From positions 7,753,501 through 7,817,500 of the forward strand of contig NZ_VAWE01000001.1 of NCBI RefSeq assembly GCF_005795905.1: 64,000 nt of DNA. Direction: 5' to 3'. Positions within the stretch are counted from its first letter, which is position 1. Each line of letters starts with the position of its first letter. Below are positions 9,697 to 18,369 of this stretch, piece by piece. The DNA comes from Streptomyces marianii. Lineage in GTDB: Bacteria; Actinomycetota; Actinomycetes; Streptomycetales; Streptomycetaceae. The position numbers and the translations under genes were made by a program. Under the pieces are notes generated by a model, which had not been told where the DNA came from, searched no databases, and worked only from the letters and a program-made list of their open reading frames with translations.

Positions 9697-11406
9697 ATGC
9701 ACATCCTGCTCATCGCCAGCGCCTACAACAGCCTCACCCAGCGCGTCCACGCGGAGCTGAGGGACCGGGGCCACAGCGTCGCCGTCGAGCGCACCCCGGA
9801 CGGGGACGCCGTGCGCGAGGCCGTCCGCCGGCACGAGCCCCGCCTCGTACTCGCCCCCATGCTGAGGACCGTCATCCCGGCCGACGTCTGGACCCGGTAC
9901 ACCTGTCTCGTCGTCCACCCCGGCCCGGTCGGCGACCGGGGTCCGTCATCCCTGGACTACGCGGTCCAGGAGGACGCCGGGGTCTGGGGTGTCACCGTCC
10001 TGCAGGCCGACGGGGAGATGGACGCCGGAGACGTGTGGGCCACCGCGAACGTCGCTCTCCCACCCCTCGCCAAGAGCGATCTCTACCGGGGTGAGGTCTC
10101 CGACGCCGCCCTCACCGCCGTCCTGCTCGCCGTCGACCGCTTCTCCTCCGGCACGTACGAGCCCCGGCCGCAGAGCGCCGGGTACGGCCAGGTGAGCGTC
10201 CGACCGTACGTCCGCCAGGACCTCCGGCGCATCTCCTGGGAGGACGACTCCACCGAGACCGTGCTGCGCAAGCTGCGCGCCGCGGACTCGCAGCCGGGCG
10301 TGCTCGACGAACTGCTGGACGGCGAGTGGTTCCTGCACGGCGGCCACCCCGAGGACCAGCTGCGCGGCCGCCCCGGTGAGCTGCTCGCCACCCGGGCCGG
10401 CGCCCTGTGCCGGGCGACCGCGGACGGCGCCGTGTGGATCCCCGAACTGCGGCCCCGCCGCGACGCCGCGGGACGGCCCGGTGTCAAGCTGCCCGCCACC
10501 CTGGCGCTGGGGGACCTGCTGCCGCTCCTGCCGGATCTCCCCGCGCCCCTCGGCCTCGGCGAACACCGCCGTACCTGGAGCGACATCCGCTACCGGGAGG
10601 AGGGGCCCGTCGGGGTGCTGTCGTTCTCCTTCCCCGGCGGCGCGATGAGCACGGAGCACTGCCGGCGGCTGCTCGACGCCTACCGGGTGGCCTGCTCCCG
10701 GCCCACCTCGGTGCTGGTCCTCGGGGCGTCACGGGACTTCTTCTCCAACGGCATCCACCTCAACGTCATCGAGGCGGCCGCCGACCCCGCGGCGGAGTCC
10801 TGGGCCAACATCAACGCGATGGACGATCTCGTGGAGGCCGTGCTCACCACCACGGACCGTCTCGTGGTGGCCGCCGTCGGCGGCAACGCGGCCGCGGGCG
10901 GGGTCATGCTCGCACTGGCCGCCGACGAGGTCTGGTGCCGTGCGGGGGCGGTCCTCAACCCCCACTACCGGCTGATGGGGCTGTACGGCTCGGAGTACTG
11001 GACGTACTCCCTGCCCCGGCGCGTGGGCGGCCCCATGGCCGAACGGCTCACCTCCCAGGCCCTGCCGGTGACCGCGACCGCCGCGCTCCGCCACGGTCTG
11101 GCCGAGCGGGTCGTCGAGTGCGGCCCCGAGGAGTTCGCGGGCGAGGTCACCCGGATGGCGGCACGCCTCGCCCCGAATCCCTCGACCCAGTCCCGGATCG
11201 CCGCCAAGAAGGCGCAGCGGGAGCGCGACGAGGCCGTCCGGCCGCTGGCCGCGTATCGCGCGGACGAGCTCGCCCGGATGCTGCGGACCTTCTCGGACCC
11301 GACCGCCCCCTACCACCGGCTGCGGCGGGCCTTCGTCCGAAAGGAGCCACCGCGGGACACCCGGCCGGAGGAGGCCGCGGTGGCAGCCGGTACGGCCGCC
11401 TGTTAG
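9697..11406 (+). CDS. hypX: HypX/HoxX, CO-ligand biosynthesis for [NiFe]-hydrogenase
   Basis: 569 aa, the usual HypX/HoxX length. The N-terminal half is formyl-THF-transferase-like (MHILLIASAYNSLTQR, VVHPGPVGDRGPSSLDYAV). The C-terminal half is enoyl-CoA hydratase-like (GVLSFSFPGGAMS, ASRDFFSNGIHLNVIEAA, GGNAAAGGVMLALAADEV). In Ralstonia and Aquifex the family takes the formyl group of formyl-tetrahydrofolate via formyl-CoA to CO, the carbonyl ligand of the Fe(CN)2CO centre, which allows maturation under air. Position directly before the structural genes fits. ATG at 9697 begins the conserved N-terminus; the frame upstream is Pro/Arg-rich noise. Confidence 0.92.
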   Translation: MHILLIASAYNSLTQRVHAELRDRGHSVAVERTPDGDAVREAVRRHEPRLVLAPMLRTVIPADVWTRYTCLVVHPGPVGDRGPSSLDYAVQEDAGVWGVTVLQADGEMDAGDVWATANVALPPLAKSDLYRGEVSDAALTAVLLAVDRFSSGTYEPRPQSAGYGQVSVRPYVRQDLRRISWEDDSTETVLRKLRAADSQPGVLDELLDGEWFLHGGHPEDQLRGRPGELLATRAGALCRATADGAVWIPELRPRRDAAGRPGVKLPATLALGDLLPLLPDLPAPLGLGEHRRTWSDIRYREEGPVGVLSFSFPGGAMSTEHCRRLLDAYRVACSRPTSVLVLGASRDFFSNGIHLNVIEAAADPAAESWANINAMDDLVEAVLTTTDRLVVAAVGGNAAAGGVMLALAADEVWCRAGAVLNPHYRLMGLYGSEYWTYSLPRRVGGPMAERLTSQALPVTATAALRHGLAERVVECGPEEFAGEVTRMAARLAPNPSTQSRIAAKKAQRERDEAVRPLAAYRADELARMLRTFSDPTAPYHRLRRAFVRKEPPRDTRPEEAAVAAGTAAC

Positions 11407-11417
11407 CAAGGGACGAA

Positions 11418-11437
11418 GGCCCGATCACGGGTCTTTT
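11418..11437 (+). terminator. Weak hairpin plus T-tract between hypX and hhyS
   Basis: GGCCCG-ATCA-CGGGTC followed directly by TTTT. Stem is six pairs with one G-U, loop four bases. T-tracts are uncommon in this GC-rich DNA, so this looks like a leaky intrinsic terminator or attenuator lying 27 bases before the hhyS start. No experimental support. Confidence 0.4.
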
Positions 11438-11464
11438 GTCGCGATATCCCCCAGGAGACGCCTC

Positions 11465-12559
11465 ATGGATGCAGGAACGCCGACCATGGTCGACGCCGCG
11501 GCCTCGTCCGGCGCGGCCGCGGCCGAGGACAAGCCGATCCATATCCTCTGGATCAACGCCGGACTGAGCTGCGACGGAGACTCGGTCGCGCTGACCGCCG
11601 CCATGCAGCCGAGCATCGAGGAGATCGCCCTCGGCGCCCTGCCGGGTCTGCCGAAGATCCAGGTCCACTGGCCGCTGATCGACTTCGAGTGCGGTCCGGT
11701 GGGTGGCGCGGACACCTTCATCGAGTGGTTCTTCAAGGGGGAGCGCGGGGAGATCGACCCGTTCGTGCTCGTCGTCGAGGGCTCCGTGCCGAACGAGTCG
11801 ATCAAGCAGGAGGGGTACTGGTGCGGCTTCGGCGACGATCCCGAGACCGGCCAGCCCATCACCACCAGTGAGTGGATCGACCGGCTGGCCCCCAACGCCC
11901 TCGCCGTGGTCGCGATCGGCACCTGCGCCACGTACGGCGGCATCCACGCGATGGCCGGCAACCCCACCGGCGCCATGGGTGTACCCGACTACCTCGGCTG
12001 GGACTGGAAGTCCAAGGCGGGCATCCCGATCGTGTGCGTCCCCGGCTGCCCGATCCAGCCGGACAACTTCGCGGAGACGCTGACGTACCTGCTCTACCAG
12101 GCGGCCGGCTCCGCACCGATGATCCCGCTCGACGACAAGCTCCGCCCCACCTGGCTGTTCGGCCAGACCGTCCACGAGGGCTGCGACCGGGCCGGCTACT
12201 ACGAGCAGGGCCAGTTCGCCGAGACGTACGACTCGCCCGAGTGCCTGGTGAAGATCGGCTGCTGGGGGCCCGTCGTCAAGTGCAACGTGCCCAAGCGCGG
12301 CTGGATGAACGGGATCGGAGGCTGCCCCAACGTGGGCGGCATCTGCATCGCCTGCACCATGCCGGGCTTCCCCGACAAGTTCATGCCGTTCATGGACGAG
12401 CCGCCCGGCGGCAAGCTCTCCAGCACGGCGAGCGGCGCCTACGGTGCCGTGATCCGCAGGCTCCGCAACATCACGGCCAGGACCGTGGACAAGGAGCCCA
12501 AGTGGCGGCACACGGGCGACAAGATTACCACCGGTTACCGGCCCCCGTGGTCGACGTGA
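11465..12559 (+). CDS. hhyS: [NiFe]-hydrogenase small subunit, high-affinity actinobacterial class
   Basis: 364 aa. Carries the FeS clusters that take electrons from the NiFe site. The proximal-cluster motif is C36-D-G-D39, Asp replacing the usual Cys, as known for the group 1h enzyme of Ralstonia. Other cluster cysteines are in GTCATYGG, VPGCPIQP, HEGCDRAGYY, GCWGPVVKCNVP and the C-terminal CIACTMPGFPD. There is no twin-arginine signal, so the enzyme is not exported by its own Tat signal. CAGGAG lies seven bases before the ATG. Pairs with hhyL 72 bases downstream. Expected function: oxidation of atmospheric-level H2, usually in non-growing cells or spores. Confidence 0.95.
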   Translation: MDAGTPTMVDAAASSGAAAAEDKPIHILWINAGLSCDGDSVALTAAMQPSIEEIALGALPGLPKIQVHWPLIDFECGPVGGADTFIEWFFKGERGEIDPFVLVVEGSVPNESIKQEGYWCGFGDDPETGQPITTSEWIDRLAPNALAVVAIGTCATYGGIHAMAGNPTGAMGVPDYLGWDWKSKAGIPIVCVPGCPIQPDNFAETLTYLLYQAAGSAPMIPLDDKLRPTWLFGQTVHEGCDRAGYYEQGQFAETYDSPECLVKIGCWGPVVKCNVPKRGWMNGIGGCPNVGGICIACTMPGFPDKFMPFMDEPPGGKLSSTASGAYGAVIRRLRNITARTVDKEPKWRHTGDKITTGYRPPWST

Positions 12560-12631
12560 CCCCCCTCCGGGACAGCGACACCCCCTCCCGCTCGACGACG
12601 TGATGACGTGAAGAAGGGCACCGCACACACG

Positions 12632-14410
12632 ATGGCACCGAAGACACAAGCGGCCGGTGACGGCCTGGTGGAGATGTCCTGGGATCCGATCACCAGGATC
12701 GTGGGCAGTCTCGGCATCCACACCAAGATCGACTTCAAGCAGAAGCGGGTCGCCGAGTGCTACAGCACCTCGTCGGTCTTCCGCGGCTACAGCGTTTTCA
12801 TGCGCGGCAAGGACCCGCGCGACGCCCACTTCATCACCAGCCGCATCTGCGGCATCTGCGGTGACAACCACGCCACGTGCTCCGTCTACACGCAGAACAT
12901 GGCGTACGGGGTGAAGCCGCCGCACCTCGGCGAATGGATCATCAACCTCGGCGAGTCCGCCGAGTACATGTTCGACCACAACATCTTCCAGGAGAACCTG
13001 GTCGGGGTCGACTACTGCGAGAAGATGGTCCGCGAGACCAACCCGGGCGTCTGGGAGATGGCGCAGCGCACCGAGGCGCCGCACGCCGCCGAGCACGGTT
13101 ACCGCACCATCGCCGACATCATGACCTCCCTGAACCCGATCGAGGGCGAGTTCTACCGCGAGGCCCTCCAGGTCAGCCGCTACACCCGGGAGATGTTCTG
13201 CCTGATGGAGGGCCGCCATGTGCACCCCTCCACGCTCTACCCGGGCGGCGTCGGCACGGTCGCCTCCGTACAGCTCTTCACGGACTACATGTCCCGCCTC
13301 ATGCGCTACGTGGAGTTCATGAAGCGTGTCGTCCCGCTCCACGACGACCTGTTCGACTTCTTCTACGAGGCCCTGCCCGGTTACGAGGAGGTCGGCCGCC
13401 GCCGGGTGCTCCTCGGCTGCTGGGGCGCCCTGAACGACCCCGAGTACTGCGACTTCACCTACGCCAACATGACCGACTGGGGACGGAAGATGTTCGTCAC
13501 CCCCGGCGTCGTGGTGGACGGCAAGCTGGTCACGAACGACCTCACCCAGATCAACCTCGGCATCCGGATCCTGCTCGGCAGCTCGTACTACGAGGACTGG
13601 GAGGGCCAGGAGCAGTTCGTCACCCACGACCCCCTCGGCAACCCGGTCGACCCGCGGCACCCGTGGAACCAGCACACCATCCCCGCCCCCCAGAAGCGGG
13701 ACTTCGGCGACAAGTACAGCTGGGTCATGTCCCCGCGCTGGTTCGACGGCAAGGAGTACCTGCCGCTCGACACCGGCGGCGGCCCCATCGCCCGCCTCTG
13801 GTCCACCGCGCTCTCCGGCCTGGTCGACATCGGCTACGTCAAGGCCACCGGGCACAGCGTCGTCATCAACCTGCCGCGCTCGCTCACCAAGCCGGAGACC
13901 ACCTTCGAGTGGAGGATCCCGCAGTGGAGCAACGCGCTGGAGCGCAACCGCGCCCGCACCTACTTCCAGGCCTACTCCGCTGCCGTCGCGCTGCACTTCG
14001 CCGAGAAGGGCCTCGAGGAGGTCCGCGCCGGACGCACCCAGACCTGGGAGAAGTTCGACGTGCCCGACGAGTCCATCGGAGTCGGTTTCACCGAGGCCGT
14101 CCGGGGCGTCCTCTCCCACCACATGGTCATCCGGGACGGCAAGATCGCCAACTACCACCCCTACCCGCCGACCCCGTGGAACGCGAGCACCCGCGACACC
14201 TACGGCACCCCCGGCCCGTACGAGGACGCCGTGCAGAACACGCCCATCTTCGAGGAGAACTCCCCGGAGAACTTCAAGGGCATCGACATCATGCGGGCCG
14301 TCCGCAGCTTCGACCCGTGCCTGCCGTGCGGCGTCCACATGTACGTGGGCGACGGCCGGACGGTGAAGTCGATGCACGTGCCCACCGGACTGAGCGGCCT
14401 CGCCGGATGA
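12632..14410 (+). CDS. hhyL: [NiFe]-hydrogenase large subunit, high-affinity actinobacterial class
   Basis: 592 aa from ATG 12632 (AAGAAGGG upstream); a GTG at 12608 would add eight residues but has no ribosome site. NiFe ligands: L1 motif RICGIC at C73/C76 and L2 motif DPCLPC at C563/C566, followed by GVH. The precursor has 23 residues after H569, the segment cut by the maturation protease once nickel is inserted. Sequence style (GIHTKIDFKQKRVAECYST, TSRICGICGDNHATC) is that of group 1h. It overlaps the NifU-like gene by ATGA. Confidence 0.95.
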   Translation: MAPKTQAAGDGLVEMSWDPITRIVGSLGIHTKIDFKQKRVAECYSTSSVFRGYSVFMRGKDPRDAHFITSRICGICGDNHATCSVYTQNMAYGVKPPHLGEWIINLGESAEYMFDHNIFQENLVGVDYCEKMVRETNPGVWEMAQRTEAPHAAEHGYRTIADIMTSLNPIEGEFYREALQVSRYTREMFCLMEGRHVHPSTLYPGGVGTVASVQLFTDYMSRLMRYVEFMKRVVPLHDDLFDFFYEALPGYEEVGRRRVLLGCWGALNDPEYCDFTYANMTDWGRKMFVTPGVVVDGKLVTNDLTQINLGIRILLGSSYYEDWEGQEQFVTHDPLGNPVDPRHPWNQHTIPAPQKRDFGDKYSWVMSPRWFDGKEYLPLDTGGGPIARLWSTALSGLVDIGYVKATGHSVVINLPRSLTKPETTFEWRIPQWSNALERNRARTYFQAYSAAVALHFAEKGLEEVRAGRTQTWEKFDVPDESIGVGFTEAVRGVLSHHMVIRDGKIANYHPYPPTPWNASTRDTYGTPGPYEDAVQNTPIFEENSPENFKGIDIMRAVRSFDPCLPCGVHMYVGDGRTVKSMHVPTGLSGLAG

Positions 14411-14994
14411 GCCCGGTCACGGGCACGGTCAGTGCGGAGCAGGCGGGCCGCCGCGTCGAGGAGATCCTCGACCGGCTGGCCGCCGGCGGCGACGAGCGGG
14501 CGTGCTCGGCGGCCGAGGAACTCGTCCGGGTCCTCATGGACTTCTACGGCGCCGGACTGGCCAGGACCGTCGAACTGCTCGCCCGCCCGGCGGACGCCGA
14601 GCCCGCCGAAGGGCGTCCCCCGGCGCCGCTCGCCGGGCTGCTCGGCGACGAACTCGTCAGCGGCCTGCTGGTTCTGCACGACCTGCACCCCGAGGACGTG
14701 CCCACGCGGATCGCGCGTGCGCTGCGCGGGGTGCGGCACTCCCTCGAATCGGCCGGGTACGACGAGAGCACCGGCGTCCTGCGGCTCCGCCTCACCGGCT
14801 CCACCGGATGCGGCTGTCCGAGCACCCAGGAAGTCGCGCGGCAGGCGGCCGTCGAGGCACTCGCCTGCTTCGCGCCCGAGGTGACGGCCGTGGAACTCCA
14901 CCCCGTCACCCGCGAACCGGCACTCCTGCAGATCGGCGCAGGGCCGCCCGGCGGTGGTTCCGCCGCGGGCCGGGCGCCGGCCACGGCGACGTGA
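14407..14994 (+). CDS. NifU-like domain protein of the hydrogenase operon
   Basis: 195 aa. The N-terminal ~90 residues are helical and unrecognised; residues ~95-165 look NifU C-terminal-like, but the cluster motif is TGCGCPST, a Cys-x-Cys (C135, C137) rather than the usual CxxC. It may carry an FeS cluster for hhyS assembly or relay electrons. ATGA overlap with hhyL and GTGA overlap with the next gene. C-terminus is a loose Gly/Ala tail. Confidence 0.75.
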   Translation: MSPVTGTVSAEQAGRRVEEILDRLAAGGDERACSAAEELVRVLMDFYGAGLARTVELLARPADAEPAEGRPPAPLAGLLGDELVSGLLVLHDLHPEDVPTRIARALRGVRHSLESAGYDESTGVLRLRLTGSTGCGCPSTQEVARQAAVEALACFAPEVTAVELHPVTREPALLQIGAGPPGGGSAAGRAPATAT

Positions 14995-15656
14995 GCGCGG
15001 TCCCGACGGGTCCGGGGCGGCAGCGGCCCGCCCAGGGGCCGCGCGGACTGCGCCGGTTCACGGCGCCCCGGACGCCCCGAGAGGAACGCTGCGAACTGTG
15101 CGGTACCGCCCTCCCCGACGCGTGTCACCGGCATCTGGTCGACATCGAGAAGCGGGCCCTGGCCTGTGCCTGCGGTCCGTGCACCCAGCTCCTCGACCGG
15201 CCCGGCGCGTCGCGGGGCCGCTTCCGGGCCGTGCCCGCACGCCATCTCACCGACCCCGGACACCGCATCGACGACACCACCTGGGAACTGCTGCGGATCC
15301 CCGTGGGCGTCGCCTTCTTCTTCCACAACTCCGCGCTCGAACGGCCCGTCGCGCTCTACCCGAGCCCCGCGGGCGCAACCGAGAGCGAGCCGGAACCGTC
15401 GTCCTGGGAGACGGTGCTGGCCGCGACCGAACTGGCCGGCATGCTGGAACCCGACGTGGAGGCACTGCTGCTGCGCCGCTCCGGCGGCCGCACCGAGTGC
15501 CATCTGGTCCCGGTCGACACCGCCTACGAACTCGTGGGCCGGATGCGGCTCACCTGGCACGGTTTCGACGGCGGACCCCAGGCCCGCGCCGAACTCGACG
15601 CCTTCTTCGACCGCGTACGACAGCGGGCCACACCGCTCCGGGGGAGCCGGGCATGA
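14991..15656 (+). CDS. DUF5947-type Cys-rich protein of the hydrogenase operon
   Basis: 221 aa with GTG overlapping the previous stop. The N-terminal third holds a dense metal-ligand set: C34-x2-C37, C45, H46, H48, C59, C61, C64, consistent with a rubredoxin/Rieske-like or zinc site. The rest is alpha/beta with LRIPVGVAFFFHNSALERP. I assign DUF5947 from memory of genes seen beside group 1h hydrogenases. It could be the electron acceptor or an assembly factor; the sequence does not decide. Confidence 0.7.
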   Translation: MSAVPTGPGRQRPAQGPRGLRRFTAPRTPREERCELCGTALPDACHRHLVDIEKRALACACGPCTQLLDRPGASRGRFRAVPARHLTDPGHRIDDTTWELLRIPVGVAFFFHNSALERPVALYPSPAGATESEPEPSSWETVLAATELAGMLEPDVEALLLRRSGGRTECHLVPVDTAYELVGRMRLTWHGFDGGPQARAELDAFFDRVRQRATPLRGSRA

Positions 15657-16294
15657 CCGAATTCACCTTCCACTGCACGGACGTACGGGCCGATCCGTAC
15701 GCCGCCGGCCCGACGCTCGTCTTCCGGCTGCGCATCACCGCGTCGCCGGGAACCCGCGTCCACGCCCTCGCCCTGCGCTGCCAGTTGCGCATCGAACCTG
15801 CCCGGCGCGGCTACGCCGACTCCGAGGCCGAGGGCCTGAACGACCTGTTCGGCGAGCGTTCGCGCTGGGGCACCTCGATGCATCCGCTGCAGTTCGCGCA
15901 GGTCTCCCACATGGTGCCCGGCTTCACCGGTGAGACCGAGACCGATCTCCCCGTGCCGTGCACCTACGACATGGACGTCGCCGCGACCCGCTACGCCCAC
16001 GCCCTGTCCGAGGGCGAGGTGCCGGTGCTGATGCTCTTCTCCGGCACCGCCTTCACCGGCGCCGGCGGATTCCACGTCGAACCGGTGCCGTGGGACCGGG
16101 AGGCTGCTTTCCGGATGCCCGTGAAGGTCTGGCAGGAGATGGTCGACCAGCACTTCCCGGGCTGCGGCTGGATCCGGCTGCCGCGGGAGACCATGGACAG
16201 CCTCCTCGCCTTCCGCTCGCGGCGGGCACTGCCCTCCTGGGAGTCCACGGTCGAAGCCCTGCTCGACGCGTCCGGCGGGAGGACGGCCCCGTGA
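15653..16294 (+). CDS. DUF6084-type protein of the hydrogenase operon
   Basis: 213 aa, ATGA/GTGA overlaps on both sides. Predominantly beta-strand in character (FTFHCTDVRADPYAAGPTL, LRITASPGTRVHALALRCQ), with no signal peptide, TM helix or metal motif. The 4-bp overlaps imply equal production with the flanking hydrogenase genes. Family name from memory of this genomic context; function unknown. Confidence 0.65.
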   Translation: MTEFTFHCTDVRADPYAAGPTLVFRLRITASPGTRVHALALRCQLRIEPARRGYADSEAEGLNDLFGERSRWGTSMHPLQFAQVSHMVPGFTGETETDLPVPCTYDMDVAATRYAHALSEGEVPVLMLFSGTAFTGAGGFHVEPVPWDREAAFRMPVKVWQEMVDQHFPGCGWIRLPRETMDSLLAFRSRRALPSWESTVEALLDASGGRTAP

Positions 16295-17706
16295 CCACCG
16301 CCGTCTTCACACCCGAGACCGAGGCCCGGCTCGCCACCGCGCGCCAGGTCGCCGACGCGGTCCTCTTCGAGGGCTACGTGCTGTACCCGTACCGGGCCTC
16401 GGCGGCCAAGAACCGGCTTCGCTGGCAGTTCGGGGTGCTCGTGCCGCCCGCCTGGAGCGCACGCTGCGAGGAGCACGACGCCCAGCACACCGAGTGCCTG
16501 ATGGAGCCCCGGCCCGGCGCGCGTCTCGCGGTGGAGGTCCGCTTCCTCCACGCCCAGCGGCGCACCGTCCAGCGGGCCACCGCGGACGGCGGCTTCGAGA
16601 CCGTCCGCGAACTCGACCTGGAAGACCGGGTCCTGGTCCCCTGGGACGAGGGAGTCGAGGAACGCGTCGAACTGACCGCGCCCGTCGCCGACCTGGCGGG
16701 CGAGGGCGTCGCCGTCCCGTTCAGCCGGCCCGCCCGTGAGGAGACCGAACCGGTCCTGGACGGCGGGGGGCGCACCGTCGGCCGGCTCCTGCGCCGCCGG
16801 GAGGAGATCAGCGGCGTCGTGAGGCTCTCCGCCGCCGAACTCGACGGCCCCTACCGGACGATGCGGCTCACGGCCGTCGTGGAGAACACCGGTGGCTGGA
16901 TGCCGCAGCCCGGCGGGGACCGCGACGCGGCGCTGCCGTACTCGCTCGTCGCCAGCCATCTGCTGCTCTGCCTCGACCGCGGCTCGTTCCTGTCCATGAC
17001 CGACCCGCCGGAGTGGGCCGAGGGAGCCGTCGCGGCCTGCCGGAACCTCCACACCTGGCCCGTGCTCGCGGGCGAACCCGGCCGAGCGGACCTGGTGCTG
17101 TCGTCGCCGATCATCCTCGAGGACCATCCGGCCATCGCACCGGAGAGCCCCGGTGCCCTCTACGACGCCACCGAGATCGACGAGATCCTCGCCCTGCGCA
17201 CCGCGGCCCTCACGGACGAGGAGAAGCGCGAGGCCAGGGGCACCGACGAGCGGGCCGCCGCGGTCATCGACCTGGCCGACACCATGCCCGCGGAGGTCCT
17301 CGAACGGCTGCACGGCGCCGTCCGCAGCCTGCGGGAGGTCACCGGACCCGCGCCGCACGAGGACCCCCTCGCCGCCGGCCGCGGCACCGCCCGCCCCGAC
17401 ACCCCCTGGTGGGACCCGGGCGGCGACACGAGCGTCGACCCCGAGCACGACCGGGTGACGGTGGACGGCATCCCCGTGGGCGCGGGAAGCCGGGTCGTGC
17501 TGCGGCCCGGCCTGCGGCACAGCGACGCGCAGGACCTGTTCCTGCAGGGCCGCACCGCACTGGTCGAGGCCGTGCTGCACGACGTGGACGGCGGTGTGCA
17601 CATCGCGGTCACCGTCGAGGGCGACCCCGGTGCCGACATCCGCCGCGAACAGGGCCGGTTCCTCTACTTCCAGCCCGACGAGGTCGAACCCCTGGAGACC
17701 GCATGA
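16291..17706 (+). CDS. Unrecognised 471-aa protein of the hydrogenase operon
   Basis: GTG start overlapping the previous stop and ATGA overlap with the protease. No family recognised. Residues 1-90 are alpha/beta with FEGYVLYPYRASAAKNRLRW, a pattern reminiscent of phage-tail or baseplate-like proteins but not diagnostic. The middle has YSLVASHLLLCLDRGSFLSM; a conserved-looking stretch runs LVLSSPIILEDHPAIAPES then DATEIDEILALRTAALTDEE. The C-terminus is beta-rich (VLRPGLRHSDAQDLFLQGR, VAVTVEGDPGADI-like). Acidic overall, probably cytoplasmic. Position between hhyL and its protease suggests an assembly or scaffold role; that is inference. Confidence 0.7.
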   Translation: MTTAVFTPETEARLATARQVADAVLFEGYVLYPYRASAAKNRLRWQFGVLVPPAWSARCEEHDAQHTECLMEPRPGARLAVEVRFLHAQRRTVQRATADGGFETVRELDLEDRVLVPWDEGVEERVELTAPVADLAGEGVAVPFSRPAREETEPVLDGGGRTVGRLLRRREEISGVVRLSAAELDGPYRTMRLTAVVENTGGWMPQPGGDRDAALPYSLVASHLLLCLDRGSFLSMTDPPEWAEGAVAACRNLHTWPVLAGEPGRADLVLSSPIILEDHPAIAPESPGALYDATEIDEILALRTAALTDEEKREARGTDERAAAVIDLADTMPAEVLERLHGAVRSLREVTGPAPHEDPLAAGRGTARPDTPWWDPGGDTSVDPEHDRVTVDGIPVGAGSRVVLRPGLRHSDAQDLFLQGRTALVEAVLHDVDGGVHIAVTVEGDPGADIRREQGRFLYFQPDEVEPLETA

Positions 17707-18233
17707 ACGCCCCCGCGCAGGACCGCCCCCGGACCCTCGTCGCCGGCGTCGGCAACATCTTCCTCGGCGACGACGGATTCGGCGTCGAGACCGTGCGCGC
17801 GCTGGCCGGGCAACCGCTGCCGGACCACGTCGAGGTCGCCGACATCGGCATCCGCGGCGTCCACCTCGCGTACCGGTTGCTGGACGGGTACGACACCCTC
17901 GTCCTGGTCGACGCGACGGCCCGCGGTGACGAGCCGGGCACGCTCTACCTCGTCGAGCCGGACCCGGGCAGCGCCACCGGCGCACCCACGGACGCCGTCG
18001 CCCTCGACGGCCACCGGATGTCCCCCGACGCCGTACTGGCCCTGCTGGACACGCTCTGTGCCGGTACCGGCGCCGCAGCGCCCCGCCACGTCCTCGTCGT
18101 CGGCTGCGAACCCGCCTGCGTCGAGGAGGGGATCGGACTCAGCCCGCAGGTCGCCTCCGCCGTACCGGGAGCGGTTCGCATGATCACGGACCTGGTGCAC
18201 CAGTCAGCCCCGGCACCGACCGGTCTCACATGA
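17703..18233 (+). CDS. Hydrogenase maturation endopeptidase (HupD/HyaD/HybD family)
   Basis: 176 aa, normal for the family. N-terminal GVGNIFLGDDGFG is the signature with the acidic nickel-sensing residues D23/D24; D70 (VLVDAT) and H104 (GHRMSP) fit the other metal ligands of HybD. It should remove the 23-residue C-terminal tail of HhyL after Ni insertion, closing the active site. Overlaps the preceding gene by ATGA and is followed 11 bases later by the DUF6893-type peptide. Confidence 0.9.
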   Translation: MNAPAQDRPRTLVAGVGNIFLGDDGFGVETVRALAGQPLPDHVEVADIGIRGVHLAYRLLDGYDTLVLVDATARGDEPGTLYLVEPDPGSATGAPTDAVALDGHRMSPDAVLALLDTLCAGTGAAAPRHVLVVGCEPACVEEGIGLSPQVASAVPGAVRMITDLVHQSAPAPTGLT

Positions 18234-18244
18234 GGAGCACACCC

Positions 18245-18352
18245 ATGAACAAGAAGGTCATCGGCGGCGCGGCCGCCGCCACCGCGGTCGTCGCGCTCGT
18301 CAAGGGATTCCTCCCGGACATCAGGCGCTATCTCCGCATCCGCAGGATGTGA
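18245..18352 (+). CDS. 35-aa DUF6893-type small protein
   Basis: Starts MNKKVIGGAAAATAVVAL and ends LPDIRRYLRIRRM, after AGGAG seven bases upstream of ATG. One hydrophobic helix (residues 5-19) followed by a strongly basic Arg-rich tail suggests a single-pass membrane or membrane-surface peptide. I recall such peptides (DUF6893) next to hydrogenase and stress genes in Streptomyces. In this operon it could anchor the otherwise soluble hydrogenase to the membrane; that is inference. Confidence 0.7.
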   Translation: MNKKVIGGAAAATAVVALVKGFLPDIRRYLRIRRM

Positions 18353-18369
18353 CCCGCACCGCGTGACTC

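Noticed and set aside
11147-14377. 1076-codon open frame on the minus strand across hhyS and hhyL
   Set aside because: Antisense shadow of two clearly identified genes; long antisense frames are a normal effect of high-GC codon usage.
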